Shown here: positions 1-7,840 of the stretch, in pieces
Layout of the letters: each line of letters starts with the position of its first letter
How positions within the stretch are numbered: position 1 is the first letter of the stretch
Assembly: GCA_017561285.1 (NCBI GenBank)
Contig: JAFZDG010000298.1
Span: 1 to 13,823 of the forward strand
Origin: Bacteroidaceae bacterium
Lineage (GTDB): Bacteria > Bacteroidota > Bacteroidia > Bacteroidales > Barnesiellaceae_A
Direction of reading: 5' to 3'
DNA: 13,823 bases
Made by a program: the position numbers and the translations under genes
Notes under the pieces: generated by a model
Told to the model about the DNA's origin: nothing
Database searches by the model: none
Seen by the model: the letters and a program-made list of their open reading frames with translations, nothing else

Positions 1-795
1 GAAGCACTGCATCCCACCGGACCGAAGAGCGATTGGGCTTATCATACCGAAGCGATGGATCGTGCTATGCAAGGCGGTATCGATGATGTAGGTATTGGCG
101 CACTCTTTGGCTTGTGCAACTATCGTTACGACTTTGTAGGCCTGCTTATGCATGCCGAGCATTTGGAGGCTTGCTATGGTGTAGGTCCCCATACCATCAG
201 TGTACCCCGCATACGTCCGGCCGATGATATCGATCCGGCCGATTTTCCCGATGCTGTTACCGATGAGGTATTCCGCCGCATAGTGGCAGTGTTGCGTATT
301 GCTGTGCCATATACCGGTATGATTGTATCTACTCGCGAGTCGCAACGTTCGCGTGAGTTGGTATTGGATGTAGGTGTGTCGCAGTTGAGTGGCGGTTCGC
401 GCACATCGGTAGGTGGTTATGCCGAAGGTATCGAAGATGCCGAAGAGTCGGCTCAATTTGATATATCGGATAATCGTACGCTCGACGATATTGTAGGATG
501 GTTGCTCGAATTGGGCTATATTCCCAGCTTCTGTACTGCGTGCTATCGTGAAGGACGCACCGGCGACCGTTTTATGTCGTTGGCCAAGCGTGGATTGATA
601 GGTAACTGTTGTGCTCCCAATGCACTCTTTACCCTTCGTGAGTATCTCGAAGATTATGCATCGCCTCGCACGCGTGAGTTGGCCGAACAGATGATCAATC
701 GCCAAATACCGTTGATTCCCTCCGACAAGGTACGCAATATAACAATCGAAAATCTAAAGAAGATTGCCGAAGGCAAGCGCGACTTCCGATTCTAA
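1..795 (+). CDS. hydG: HydG, [FeFe]-hydrogenase maturase, radical SAM tyrosine lyase (C-terminal part, 5' end outside window)
   Basis: HydG cleaves tyrosine to supply CO and cyanide, as an Fe(CO)(CN) synthon, for the H-cluster of [FeFe] hydrogenase in the cytoplasm. The reading frame is open from base 1 and 264 residues are visible; the N-terminal radical-SAM CX3CX2C motif lies upstream of the window, so the ATG at 55 is internal. What is visible is the C-terminal half: the barrel segment GIGALFGL, the RIRPADD and SQLSGGSRTSVGGY stretches typical of the ThiH/HydG family, and the HydG-specific CTAC (cysteines at visible residues 178 and 181) followed by NCC. The spacing CX2CX22C is the ligand set of the auxiliary Fe-S cluster where the synthon is built, and it separates HydG from ThiH. 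hydF begins 6 nt downstream, so the two are co-transcribed. Family assignment is firm. Confidence 0.95.
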   Translation, partial: EALHPTGPKSDWAYHTEAMDRAMQGGIDDVGIGALFGLCNYRYDFVGLLMHAEHLEACYGVGPHTISVPRIRPADDIDPADFPDAVTDEVFRRIVAVLRIAVPYTGMIVSTRESQRSRELVLDVGVSQLSGGSRTSVGGYAEGIEDAEESAQFDISDNRTLDDIVGWLLELGYIPSFCTACYREGRTGDRFMSLAKRGLIGNCCAPNALFTLREYLEDYASPRTRELAEQMINRQIPLIPSDKVRNITIENLKKIAEGKRDFRF

Positions 796-801
796 CGTTC
801 T

Positions 802-1986
802 ATGGTTATGCAACAGACACCTCAATCGGAACGCCTGCATATAGCTTTTTTCGGGCGTTGTAATAGCGGTAAGTCATCGCTTATCAATGCGCTTACCGGT
901 CAGAATATAGCTGTGGTAAGCAATGTGAGCGGTACTACAACCGATCCGGTGAGCAAGCCCATAGAGTTGCCCGGACTGGGTGCTTGTGTTCTCATAGACA
1001 CACCGGGATATGACGATACAAGTTTGCTTGGAGAGCAGCGTATTGCGCAGACAACCAGAGTGGTAGATAAGACCGATATAGCCATACTGCTCTTTACCGA
1101 ACAGTGGGGCGATGATGAGCGGCGATGGATTGCCGAATTTCGTGCTCGAGAAATACCCATTATTGCTGTATTGTCGCAGAGCGATCGTCTTGAAGGCATA
1201 GATACACTTGTGCATACTATTGAAGTCGATACGCAATTGAAACCCATAGCCGTAAGTTCTACGCAAGGCAATGGCTTGCCGGCCTTGCGTGAGGCTTTGG
1301 CGGCTGCCGGTATGCGCGAGGAACGTACTATTTTGCAGGGGCTTGTAAGTGAAGGTGATACTGTCTTGTTGGTAATGCCGCAAGATGCAAGTGCTCCCAA
1401 AGGTCGCCTCATACAACCCCAGGTGCAAACCATACGCGAACTACTCGACCGCCGTTGTACTGTGGTGAGTTGTACGACAGAAGGAATGCCGGCTGCATTG
1501 GCTGCGTTGGCACAACCTCCGCATCTCATCATCACCGACTCGCAAGTATTTGATGCCGTATATAAACTCAAGCCCGATGCTTCACGTCTCACGTCATTCT
1601 CGGTACTGTTTGCCCGTTACAAAGGCGATATAACCACTTTTGTAGCAGGTGCAAAGAAATTGTCGCAACTTACCGAAAACTCACGTGTGCTCATAGCAGA
1701 GGCTTGTACACACGTGCCGCAGAACGAAGATATAGGTCGAGTGAAGTTGCCGGCTATGCTGCGCCGTAAGTTTGGTGCCGGACTGCATATCGACATTGTC
1801 AGTGGTCACGAATTTCCACAAGACCTCACCGGATACGATTTGGTGATACATTGTGGTGCGTGTATGTTCAACAGTCGCCATGTGCTCAACCGCATAGCTC
1901 GCGCCCGCATACAAGATGTTCCTATTACCAATTATGGTATTACGATAGCAGCACTTACCGGTATTCTCGATCGGATAGAATATTGA
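802..1986 (+). CDS. hydF: HydF, GTPase scaffold for [FeFe]-hydrogenase H-cluster assembly
   Basis: HydF carries the diiron H-cluster precursor made with HydE and HydG and delivers it to apo-hydrogenase. The 394 residues show a TrmE/Era-like GTPase domain: P-loop GRCNSGKSS at 18-26, switch region SGTTTDP at 43-49, and DTPG at 66-69. A dimerisation domain follows, and the C-terminal cluster domain has C302-x-H304 and H350-C351-xx-C354. This matches the HydF signature CXH-X(44-53)-HCXXC with 45 residues between the histidines. The G4 position, normally NKxD, reads SQSD (125-128), which is unusual. ATGs at 802 and 808 are both possible starts; 802 is used because it leaves the tighter 6-nt gap to hydG, and no Shine-Dalgarno sequence decides between them. 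A hairpin at 2010-2048 follows the stop. Confidence 0.96.
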   Translation: MVMQQTPQSERLHIAFFGRCNSGKSSLINALTGQNIAVVSNVSGTTTDPVSKPIELPGLGACVLIDTPGYDDTSLLGEQRIAQTTRVVDKTDIAILLFTEQWGDDERRWIAEFRAREIPIIAVLSQSDRLEGIDTLVHTIEVDTQLKPIAVSSTQGNGLPALREALAAAGMREERTILQGLVSEGDTVLLVMPQDASAPKGRLIQPQVQTIRELLDRRCTVVSCTTEGMPAALAALAQPPHLIITDSQVFDAVYKLKPDASRLTSFSVLFARYKGDITTFVAGAKKLSQLTENSRVLIAEACTHVPQNEDIGRVKLPAMLRRKFGAGLHIDIVSGHEFPQDLTGYDLVIHCGACMFNSRHVLNRIARARIQDVPITNYGITIAALTGILDRIEY

Positions 1987-2009
1987 TAATAGCTGTTATA
2001 AAAGTGAAA

Positions 2010-2048
2010 AGAGGCTGTGCCAAAATTTTGAATTTTGACACAGCCTCT
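2010..2048. terminator. Bidirectional intrinsic terminator between hydF and the ATPase gene
   Basis: The arms AGAGGCTGTG and CACAGCCTCT form a perfect 10-bp stem (2010-2019 with 2039-2048). Inside it, CAAAATT pairs with AATTTTG, leaving only a 3-nt loop. On the - strand the hairpin is followed by TTTTCACTTTTATAA, a usable U-tract for the gene ending at 2078. On the + strand the tract is poor, so termination after hydF may be weaker. It lies between two convergent stops (1986 and 2078). Confidence 0.85.
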
Positions 2049-2077
2049 CGTCGTATATAGTTCAATGTATAGGGTTG

Positions 2078-3637
2078 CTACACAAGTCCCACCACTTGTC
2101 GCATGGCTTGTCGTAGGTTGGTGGCATCATCGCTCTCTTCGCGAAGGATGGATAGAATATATTTAAGGTACTTGTCTTTGTTGGCAAAACCACATAGTTG
2201 CACAACCCCGCAATTGGGCAACATCGACTTTTGGTTATATACGCGCAAGATGCGGTTATAGCGACGTTCCGATACGTATGTGCTAAATTTATTGCATAGG
2301 TCGTTGTAGAGTTTGCGCGGGGTACATTCGGCAGTGAGTGTGCGTATATGCTCCTCGTAGTCGTCTATGTTGTGTGAACGGCGGTCTATAAAACACTCTA
2401 TCTCGCGCTTGGTGCGGTGGCGAGTGTGCAGGAGAGCTTGCTGTTCCAGCTCGGCAGCAAACATATGGATGATATTGGTGCGTACGGTATCGAATGTATC
2501 GTTTTCGTTGAGTCCCATACGGCGAGATACTATGCGTATAACCGGCTCTATGAGCAGCAGATTCTCAATCTCGGCAACGTCAGGAACGGCAATGTTGCGT
2601 TGTCGCAGGGTTTCAACTTCGCGATTGGTGCGGCGGTCGCGATCTACGATACCATGCGATTCGATGTGATGGAAACTCTTCAAGTCATTAAAGGTGCGAG
2701 TGGTTTCTATCACTTTCGAGCAGCCACCCAATGGTTTCACCGTATATTCGGGATAGAGTAGGGTGTATATACGCACATCTATACTGCGATTGTCGGTGCC
2801 TTCGATAAAGAGGATGGGCTTGCGGCTACCCAATAGATCGAGATATACATCTTCGGGCAGTTCGTTGGGGCTATTCAATATTTCATAGTCCCACAAATGT
2901 TGTTCGGCATCGTACGATTTTACCCACACACAAGTACTGTCGTTGCGTGAGGCTGCAAACTCAAGGTCGTGTGTGAGGTATATAAATGTACAATCGGGGC
3001 GTAGTTGCTCTACGGTATCCCACACCGACTTCATAATAGAGTGGTGGAGAAAAACCTCGGGATCTTCTACAATGATGATATCATTCTGCTCGGCATACAA
3101 TACCGAAGCCAAGAGGTATAGAACCGTCTTTTCACCATCGCTCAGCCGAGTGGGGGCATAGGGTTGAGGATCTTTGCCTCCTACAATGCTCAACTTGCCC
3201 GACATACGCAACATCTTGTTTTGCGGAAATATAGCCTCCCAATGTTGCTGCACGCGGTCGAGTTTGGTGCGAGGCAGACGCTTGGGTGTGTTCTCGCTCT
3301 GTTTGTATGCAATTACGTTGACAAACTCTTCGTACATTAGCAAGTACATCAATCGCTCGAACTCGGTATCTATGGCCTCAATTTTATACGTAGTTCTCGA
3401 TTGCAATTCGTTGTATAGACGGGTGATGTTGTTGCCTATGACATTGTCGCTTGCGGGATTGATAAAGAGTGCCTTCAGTGCCGATATACAAAATACTCTA
3501 TCGGCTCTTCGGCATGCAATGTCATCGCCAAAACGACTTTTACCGGCTCCGTTGGCCCCTATAATAGTGAGGGTGCGCAGGTCGTTTGTAAATTGTGTCG
3601 TGCAACCGTTTTTGTGTTGGGGCAATTCGATTTTCAT
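2078..3637 (-). CDS. AAA/ABC-type ATPase fused to DUF4435 (TOPRIM-like) domain; candidate PARIS/OLD-like defence protein
   Basis: A 519-residue protein in two parts. The first (about 1-250) is an SMC/ABC-like ATPase: Walker A GANGAGKS at 27-34, signature-like LSDGEK at 165-170, Walker B IIIVEDPE at 187-194, and switch histidine H223 in YLTHDLEF. Only a short helical insert separates the ATP-binding halves, with no long coiled coil. The second (about 270 to the end) matches DUF4435: ILFIEG with E279, then HGIVDRD with D332 and D334, then EIENLLL near 356-362. This is the TOPRIM-type Glu plus Asp-x-Asp set found in OLD nucleases and in AriB of PARIS. In PARIS the ATPase AriA holds AriB until a phage anti-restriction protein triggers release; joined versions are known. 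The domain calls are seen in the sequence; a defence role is inference. The gene starts 12 nt after the upstream protease and ends at a strong terminator. A DNA-repair or housekeeping OLD-like role is the alternative. Confidence 0.85.
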   Translation of the reverse strand: MKIELPQHKNGCTTQFTNDLRTLTIIGANGAGKSRFGDDIACRRADRVFCISALKALFINPASDNVIGNNITRLYNELQSRTTYKIEAIDTEFERLMYLLMYEEFVNVIAYKQSENTPKRLPRTKLDRVQQHWEAIFPQNKMLRMSGKLSIVGGKDPQPYAPTRLSDGEKTVLYLLASVLYAEQNDIIIVEDPEVFLHHSIMKSVWDTVEQLRPDCTFIYLTHDLEFAASRNDSTCVWVKSYDAEQHLWDYEILNSPNELPEDVYLDLLGSRKPILFIEGTDNRSIDVRIYTLLYPEYTVKPLGGCSKVIETTRTFNDLKSFHHIESHGIVDRDRRTNREVETLRQRNIAVPDVAEIENLLLIEPVIRIVSRRMGLNENDTFDTVRTNIIHMFAAELEQQALLHTRHRTKREIECFIDRRSHNIDDYEEHIRTLTAECTPRKLYNDLCNKFSTYVSERRYNRILRVYNQKSMLPNCGVVQLCGFANKDKYLKYILSILREESDDATNLRQAMRQVVGLV

Positions 3638-3649
3638 GGTAGGTCTATA

Positions 3650-5317
3650 TTATTTTTTTACAAATCGTTTTACACACACATCTTCGCTGTGCTCATAGCG
3701 CACAATGTATGTTCCGGCTGCAAGCAACTCTATTGCTATATCGCTCTTGTAGTCGGTGAGTGTACCGGTGGAAACTTGCGCACCCGAGAGCGAATAGATA
3801 GCATACTTGCCACCCACAACGGGTACCTCTACTGTGAGTCTCTGCTCGGCTACGGTAGGATAGAGACGCAAGGCATTCGATTCTACCACCTCTACCGCAT
3901 TGTTTGCGCCAATATGTATGTTAAACTCTTCTTCTACCGACTCTCCGGTATTCTCATTGGTTACTTGTATGCTGAGGTAGGTAAACTTGGTTTTATTCTC
4001 AATTGTTTGTGTCGATACGAGTTTGCCATCTACCACCTCATAGGGCGATACGATATTGTTGCCTGTAATGTTTTTGGGGCCGCGAAGGTCATAAGTAAAG
4101 TTCGCCTCGCTATCTTTGCAAAAGACTGTCACATCGGCCAGAGCTACACCGGCTGCAGTGCCTTCAACAAACCGGGTGTTGCTCAACTTCACGCCGTAGG
4201 GGGCTGTCAATGGTGCGCCTACACCCACAATGGCTGAGTTGTTAAGAGGAAACTCTTGACCTTGAAATGTGTCGTGCATGCTCTCTATATCGAAGTAGCC
4301 GTTACCTATGCCACCCCAACCCCAGTTGACATGTACCATTTGAGTCGAGTTTTTCCATCCGTCTATATTCCAACAGTGACCAATGGTTTCACTTGAACCA
4401 AAATAAACAACTGCACGACCGTTTTGTATGTCGTTGAGCAATAACTGGAGCCACCCCGATGTGCTATAATCTTTTTTATAATGCAGTGCAATCTTTTTGG
4501 AGCTATAACCAAAATTTCTTGAGAATGCTTTGTAAACGTCGGGCCAATAGGCTCCCGATCCGGCTACTCCATAATACATACCCACAGCCACTCCACTGTG
4601 ATATAGAATGCGGGCAACCTCATCGTAATCGCCTGTAGTTTTGCTATTTAGTACTGCGTCCCAATCGTATGGTTCTACCTGGTCGTAGTCGATAGATACG
4701 AGACCTACACCGGGGCAATCATTAGAGTATGAACCTTGTGGCGCATACGGATATTGTTGTACCATCATTGCTTGAACCATACCCACAGCTACACAACCTA
4801 CCACTGCTCTCTTGCCATTGATGTCGGGGCATTGCGAGTTAAAGGGAGAAACTTGGTTGAGATCGCACTTGATAAGAGGCTCTACATCGGGATAGTCTGC
4901 CGAGGTTTTGACGGGCCGGCGTTGTATGATTTGTTCCCATCTTTCGTGTGTGGCATTGTCCTCTGTACGAGCTGCATCTACAATTGCTTGGGCGTTGGCT
5001 TTCAACACAGCTTGCATAGGCTCGGGTGCTGCATAGCAACCGGTTGTGCTATAGCCGATGATGGGTGTTGAGGTCGATTGTGCCGCTACAATGGCCCAAC
5101 CGCCTTTGCTATACTCTATTATATAGTAGGCCGGTACACCTTCTTCCTCTACAAGGTTAACCGTAGCGTCATCGGCACCATTCCAATCGCTATCGAGGCT
5201 CAAAAAATTGTGGGCTGTTTCCAGTGCCATCTCTTGCGTAATTACATCGGCCCTTGCTTGTATTCCTGTAAATGACATCAATAAAACTGCTACAAGAATC
5301 GATAATCCCATCTTCAT
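3650..5317 (-). CDS. Secreted C10 family (streptopain/SpeB-like) cysteine peptidase with type IX secretion sorting domain
   Basis: Exported cysteine protease of 555 residues. The frame is open to 5452, but the ATG at 5315-5317 is chosen because it begins a clean signal peptide (MKMGLSILVAVLLMSFTG, probable cleavage after QARA) and a promoter lies just upstream. Next comes a propeptide (about 23-140) with the GGWAIVAAQS stretch seen in Spi/C10 prodomains. The catalytic domain (about 140-365) has the nucleophile in VVGCVAVGMVQAM (C175) and the histidine in GHCWNIDGW (H314), then VNWGWGG. After PLTAPYGVKLSN a cadherin/Ig-like beta domain follows. The last 75 or so residues (LYPTVAEQRLTVE ... GTYIVRYEHSEDVCVKRFVKK region) look like a type A sorting domain for the type IX system, so the product is expected at the cell surface or outside. 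The prodomain should keep it inactive until processing. Its substrate is unknown. The ATPase-TOPRIM gene follows after 12 nt. Confidence 0.9.
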   Translation of the reverse strand: MKMGLSILVAVLLMSFTGIQARADVITQEMALETAHNFLSLDSDWNGADDATVNLVEEEGVPAYYIIEYSKGGWAIVAAQSTSTPIIGYSTTGCYAAPEPMQAVLKANAQAIVDAARTEDNATHERWEQIIQRRPVKTSADYPDVEPLIKCDLNQVSPFNSQCPDINGKRAVVGCVAVGMVQAMMVQQYPYAPQGSYSNDCPGVGLVSIDYDQVEPYDWDAVLNSKTTGDYDEVARILYHSGVAVGMYYGVAGSGAYWPDVYKAFSRNFGYSSKKIALHYKKDYSTSGWLQLLLNDIQNGRAVVYFGSSETIGHCWNIDGWKNSTQMVHVNWGWGGIGNGYFDIESMHDTFQGQEFPLNNSAIVGVGAPLTAPYGVKLSNTRFVEGTAAGVALADVTVFCKDSEANFTYDLRGPKNITGNNIVSPYEVVDGKLVSTQTIENKTKFTYLSIQVTNENTGESVEEEFNIHIGANNAVEVVESNALRLYPTVAEQRLTVEVPVVGGKYAIYSLSGAQVSTGTLTDYKSDIAIELLAAGTYIVRYEHSEDVCVKRFVKK

Positions 5318-5358
5318 ACTTCTTGATATTCTGAATTGATAAATTACATTTCTGTCAA

Positions 5359-5390
5359 CAAAGAAAATAATTAATAAACATAAATCCAAA
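5359..5390 (-). promoter_or_regulatory. Probable promoter of the C10 peptidase (and downstream ATPase) unit
   Basis: Read on the - strand, TTTG (5390-5387) is followed after exactly 20 nt by TTTCTTTG (5366-5359). This is one base off the Bacteroidetes -7 consensus TAnnTTTG, with a correct -33 element. Transcription would start near 5352, giving a leader of about 35 nt to the ATG at 5317. This supports 5317 as the true start. Confidence 0.6.
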
Positions 5391-5464
5391 TAGTTTCCCG
5401 TTTTTTGGACTGCTTTTTTGACAATAATCGGGTGAGAAATAGCTGATTGCAACGTGTCATAAAG

Positions 5465-5514
5465 AAAGAGACCTACCCGTATCGTGTATGACGCGACATA
5501 GGGCAGGTCTTTTT
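5465..5514 (-). terminator. Intrinsic terminator of the threonine dehydrogenase gene
   Basis: The arms AGACCTACCC (5469-5478) and GGGCAGGTCT (5501-5510) pair with one A-C mismatch. The stem extends outward through AAAG/TTTT, and an inner stem TCGTGT/ACGCGA caps it with an ATG loop. On the - strand it lies 18 nt after the stop at 5533 and is followed by a T-rich run (CTCTTTCTTT). The + side also has a T-run, but no + gene ends here. Confidence 0.75.
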
Positions 5515-5532
5515 CTATTTGGGTAATAAAGC

Positions 5533-6495
5533 TTATTTCTCGATGCCGAGTTTTATGCGCAATTGCTTGAGCATATCTACCGTCATACTATCGAGGTTAT
5601 ACTCCGGTTTCCAATCCCACTCTTCGCGTGCGCAAGTGTCATCGAGCGAGTTGGGCCATGAGTCGGCAATAGCTTGACGCAAGGGATCGTGCTTATATTC
5701 CATCTTGAAGTCGGGAACATATTCGCATATCTTTTTATAGATAATCTCAGGATCGAAACTCATCGAAGTTACGTTAAACGAGTTGCGGTGTATGAGACGA
5801 TCGGGGTTAGCCTCCATAATTTCAATGGCTGCACGCAAGGCATCGGGCATATACATCATATCCATAAAGGTACCGGGGTTGAGCGGGCATTGGAATGTCT
5901 CGCCTTTCACTGCCGAGTAGTATATATCTACGGCATAGTCGGTTGTACCGCCTCCGGGAGGTGCTACATACGATATAAGACCGGGGAAGCGTACCGAGCG
6001 GGTGTCTACACCAAAACGGCGGGTATAATAGTCCGATAGCATCTCACCGGTTACTTTGGTAACGCCATATATCGTATCGGGACGTTGTATGGTGTCTTGA
6101 GGGGTGTGATCTTTGGGAGTGCCTTTTCCAAACGAACCAATAGAGCTCGGGGTGAATACAGCACAGTTTTTCTCGCGAGCTACCTCGAGTGTGTTGAACA
6201 GACCGCCAACGCCTATTTTCCATGCCAATTGAGGTTTGGCCTCGGCCGTAGCACTGAGCAATGCTGCAAGGTTGTAGATAGTATCTACTTTATATTTCTC
6301 TACTGCATCAGCTATTTGTTGAGCATTTGTAATGTCAACTTCGGCCGATGGACCACTCTCTGCCAATATGCCTTGCGGCTCGGCTCCTTTGATATAACCG
6401 GCTACAACATTGCCTCCGGGATATTCTCGACGGAGTCTCATAGTTAGTTCCGTACCTATTTGGCCGGTAGCTCCGATAACAAGAATGTTTTTCAT
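5533..6495 (-). CDS. tdh: L-threonine 3-dehydrogenase, short-chain (SDR, epimerase-like) type
   Basis: Oxidises L-threonine with NAD+ to 2-amino-3-ketobutyrate in the cytoplasm. The 320-residue protein is an extended SDR: the Rossmann NAD motif GATGQIG is at 8-14, a serine of the SSIGSFG segment is near 117-118, and the catalytic YxxxK pair is Y143/K147 in TIYGVTKVTGE. The RFPGLISY region that follows is characteristic of the threonine dehydrogenase branch rather than UDP-sugar epimerases. This is the epimerase-like TDH common in Bacteroidetes, unrelated to the zinc-dependent E. coli Tdh. The decisive context is kbl, divergently placed 119 bp away, which encodes the next enzyme. A generic sugar epimerase is the alternative but is unlikely. 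A terminator follows at 5465-5514. Confidence 0.92.
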   Translation of the reverse strand: MKNILVIGATGQIGTELTMRLRREYPGGNVVAGYIKGAEPQGILAESGPSAEVDITNAQQIADAVEKYKVDTIYNLAALLSATAEAKPQLAWKIGVGGLFNTLEVAREKNCAVFTPSSIGSFGKGTPKDHTPQDTIQRPDTIYGVTKVTGEMLSDYYTRRFGVDTRSVRFPGLISYVAPPGGGTTDYAVDIYYSAVKGETFQCPLNPGTFMDMMYMPDALRAAIEIMEANPDRLIHRNSFNVTSMSFDPEIIYKKICEYVPDFKMEYKHDPLRQAIADSWPNSLDDTCAREEWDWKPEYNLDSMTVDMLKQLRIKLGIEK

Positions 6496-6545
6496 AAATA
6501 ATGAATTTTGGTATTTAAGGTATAAATGTTTAATATTTTATTTTG

Positions 6546-6553
6546 CAAATATA
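6546..6553 (-). promoter_or_regulatory. -7 box of the threonine dehydrogenase promoter
   Basis: The - strand reads TATATTTG, an exact match to the Bacteroidetes TAnnTTTG element, 50 nt before the start codon at 6495. No clear -33 TTTG is seen at the usual 19-21 nt spacing, so expression may be modest or need an activator. Confidence 0.5.
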
Positions 6554-6573
6554 GGTTTTTCCAGAAAAATAGC

Positions 6574-6581
6574 TAATTTTG
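6574..6581 (+). promoter_or_regulatory. -7 box of the kbl promoter
   Basis: TAATTTTG matches TAnnTTTG exactly and ends 33 nt before the kbl ATG at 6615. It overlaps the in-frame TTG at 6579, which argues against that upstream start. No good -33 element is placed correctly; the nearest TTTTG is at 6541-6545, too far. The two opposed -7 boxes in this gap lie only 20 nt apart. Confidence 0.5.
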
Positions 6582-6614
6582 GAGCATAAAAATTTTACCT
6601 TAAATTCTAAAATT

Positions 6615-7808
6615 ATGTATAACGCTTTTAAATCTCACCTGACAAAGGAGTTGCAAGACATCAAAGATGCCGGACTCTATAAGCAAGAACGTATTATCAC
6701 AACCCCTCAAAAGGCCGGTATCAGTGTAGCCGGAGCTGAGGGTGAAGTACTCAATTTCTGTGCCAACAACTATCTTGGTTTGTCCGATAACAAAGCTCTC
6801 ATCGAGGCAGCCAAGAAAGCTATGGATACGCATGGATATGGTATGTCATCGGTTCGCTTTATATGTGGCACACAAGATTTGCATAAAGAGTTGGAGCGTG
6901 CCATCAGCGAGTATTTCCACACCGAAGATACCATTCTCTATGCTGCGTGCTTTGATGCCAATGGTGGTCTGTTTGAGCCTCTCTTTACCGAAGAAGATGC
7001 TATCATCAGTGATGCTCTCAATCACGCATCTATCATTGATGGTGTGCGCTTGTGCAAAGCCAAACGTTATCGTTATGCCAATGCCGATATGGCCGACCTC
7101 GAACGTTGTCTGCAAGAAGCTCAAGCACAACGTTTCCGCGTCATTGCTACCGATGGTGTATTCTCGATGGATGGTAATGTAGCTCCTATGGATAAGATTG
7201 TAGAGTTGGCCGAGAAGTACGATGCACTTGTTATGGTCGATGAGAGCCACTCGGCAGGTGTTGTAGGCCCTACAGGTCGCGGTGTTGCCGAGCAATTTGA
7301 TTGCTATGGCAAGATTGATATTTTTACCGGTACATTGGGTAAGTCGTTTGGTGGTGCGATGGGTGGTTTCACTACCGGTCGAAAAGAGATTATCGATATG
7401 TTGCGTCAACGTTCACGTCCATATCTCTTCTCCAACTCTGTTGCTCCTGCTATCGTAGGTGCAAGTATCGAGATGTTCCGTACCTTGCAAGCCAGCGATG
7501 CTTTGCACGATAAGTTGATTGAGAATGTAACATACTTCCGCGACAAGATGTTGGCTGCCGGTTTTGACATTAAACCCACACAATCGGCTATTTGTGCTGT
7601 GATGCTCTACGATGCTAAGTTGTCGCAAGACTTTGCTGCCGAGATGCAAAAAGAGGGTATCTATGTAACCGGTTTCTACTATCCTGTAGTACCCAAAGAT
7701 CAAGCCCGCATACGTGTGCAACTCTCGGCCGGTCACGACCGCGAGCACCTCGACCGTGCTATCGATGCCTTTATCAAAGTTGGTAAAAAATTGGGTGTGT
7801 TGAAGTAA
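6615..7808 (+). CDS. kbl: Glycine C-acetyltransferase (2-amino-3-ketobutyrate CoA ligase)
   Basis: PLP enzyme that splits 2-amino-3-ketobutyrate with CoA into glycine and acetyl-CoA, the second step of threonine breakdown. The 397-residue length is close to E. coli Kbl (398). The chosen start MYNAFKSHLTKELQDIKDAG aligns with the E. coli N-terminus; the in-frame TTG at 6579 would add 12 residues and sits inside the predicted promoter. Alpha-oxoamine synthase features are present: NNYLGLS at 51-57, HGYGMSSVRFICGTQ at 73-87, DESHSAG with D209 and H212, and the PLP lysine K243 in TGTLGKSFGGAMGG. Relatives such as BioF share these motifs, but the N-terminal match and the divergent threonine dehydrogenase gene make Kbl clear. 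A strong hairpin follows at 7841-7881. Confidence 0.96.
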   Translation: MYNAFKSHLTKELQDIKDAGLYKQERIITTPQKAGISVAGAEGEVLNFCANNYLGLSDNKALIEAAKKAMDTHGYGMSSVRFICGTQDLHKELERAISEYFHTEDTILYAACFDANGGLFEPLFTEEDAIISDALNHASIIDGVRLCKAKRYRYANADMADLERCLQEAQAQRFRVIATDGVFSMDGNVAPMDKIVELAEKYDALVMVDESHSAGVVGPTGRGVAEQFDCYGKIDIFTGTLGKSFGGAMGGFTTGRKEIIDMLRQRSRPYLFSNSVAPAIVGASIEMFRTLQASDALHDKLIENVTYFRDKMLAAGFDIKPTQSAICAVMLYDAKLSQDFAAEMQKEGIYVTGFYYPVVPKDQARIRVQLSAGHDREHLDRAIDAFIKVGKKLGVLK

Positions 7809-7840
7809 AATACCCCCCCCTAAGTATATATCTATAAAAC

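Noticed and set aside
874..1592. Two - strand ORFs of 184 and 230 residues opposite hydF
   Set aside because: Shadow frames of a firmly identified gene, with unnatural composition and no start signals.
5318..5452. Longer form of the C10 peptidase starting at 5452
   Set aside because: It would put 45 residues before a standard signal peptide and overlap the predicted promoter at 5359-5390.
6579..6614. Upstream TTG start for kbl adding 12 residues
   Set aside because: The TTG lies inside the -7 box and the added residues do not match the Kbl N-terminus, while MYNAFKSHLTKEL does.
7813..7820. Run of eight C just after the kbl stop
   Set aside because: Lies between gene end and terminator and is not placed to switch a promoter or reading frame; it could also be a sequencing-length error.
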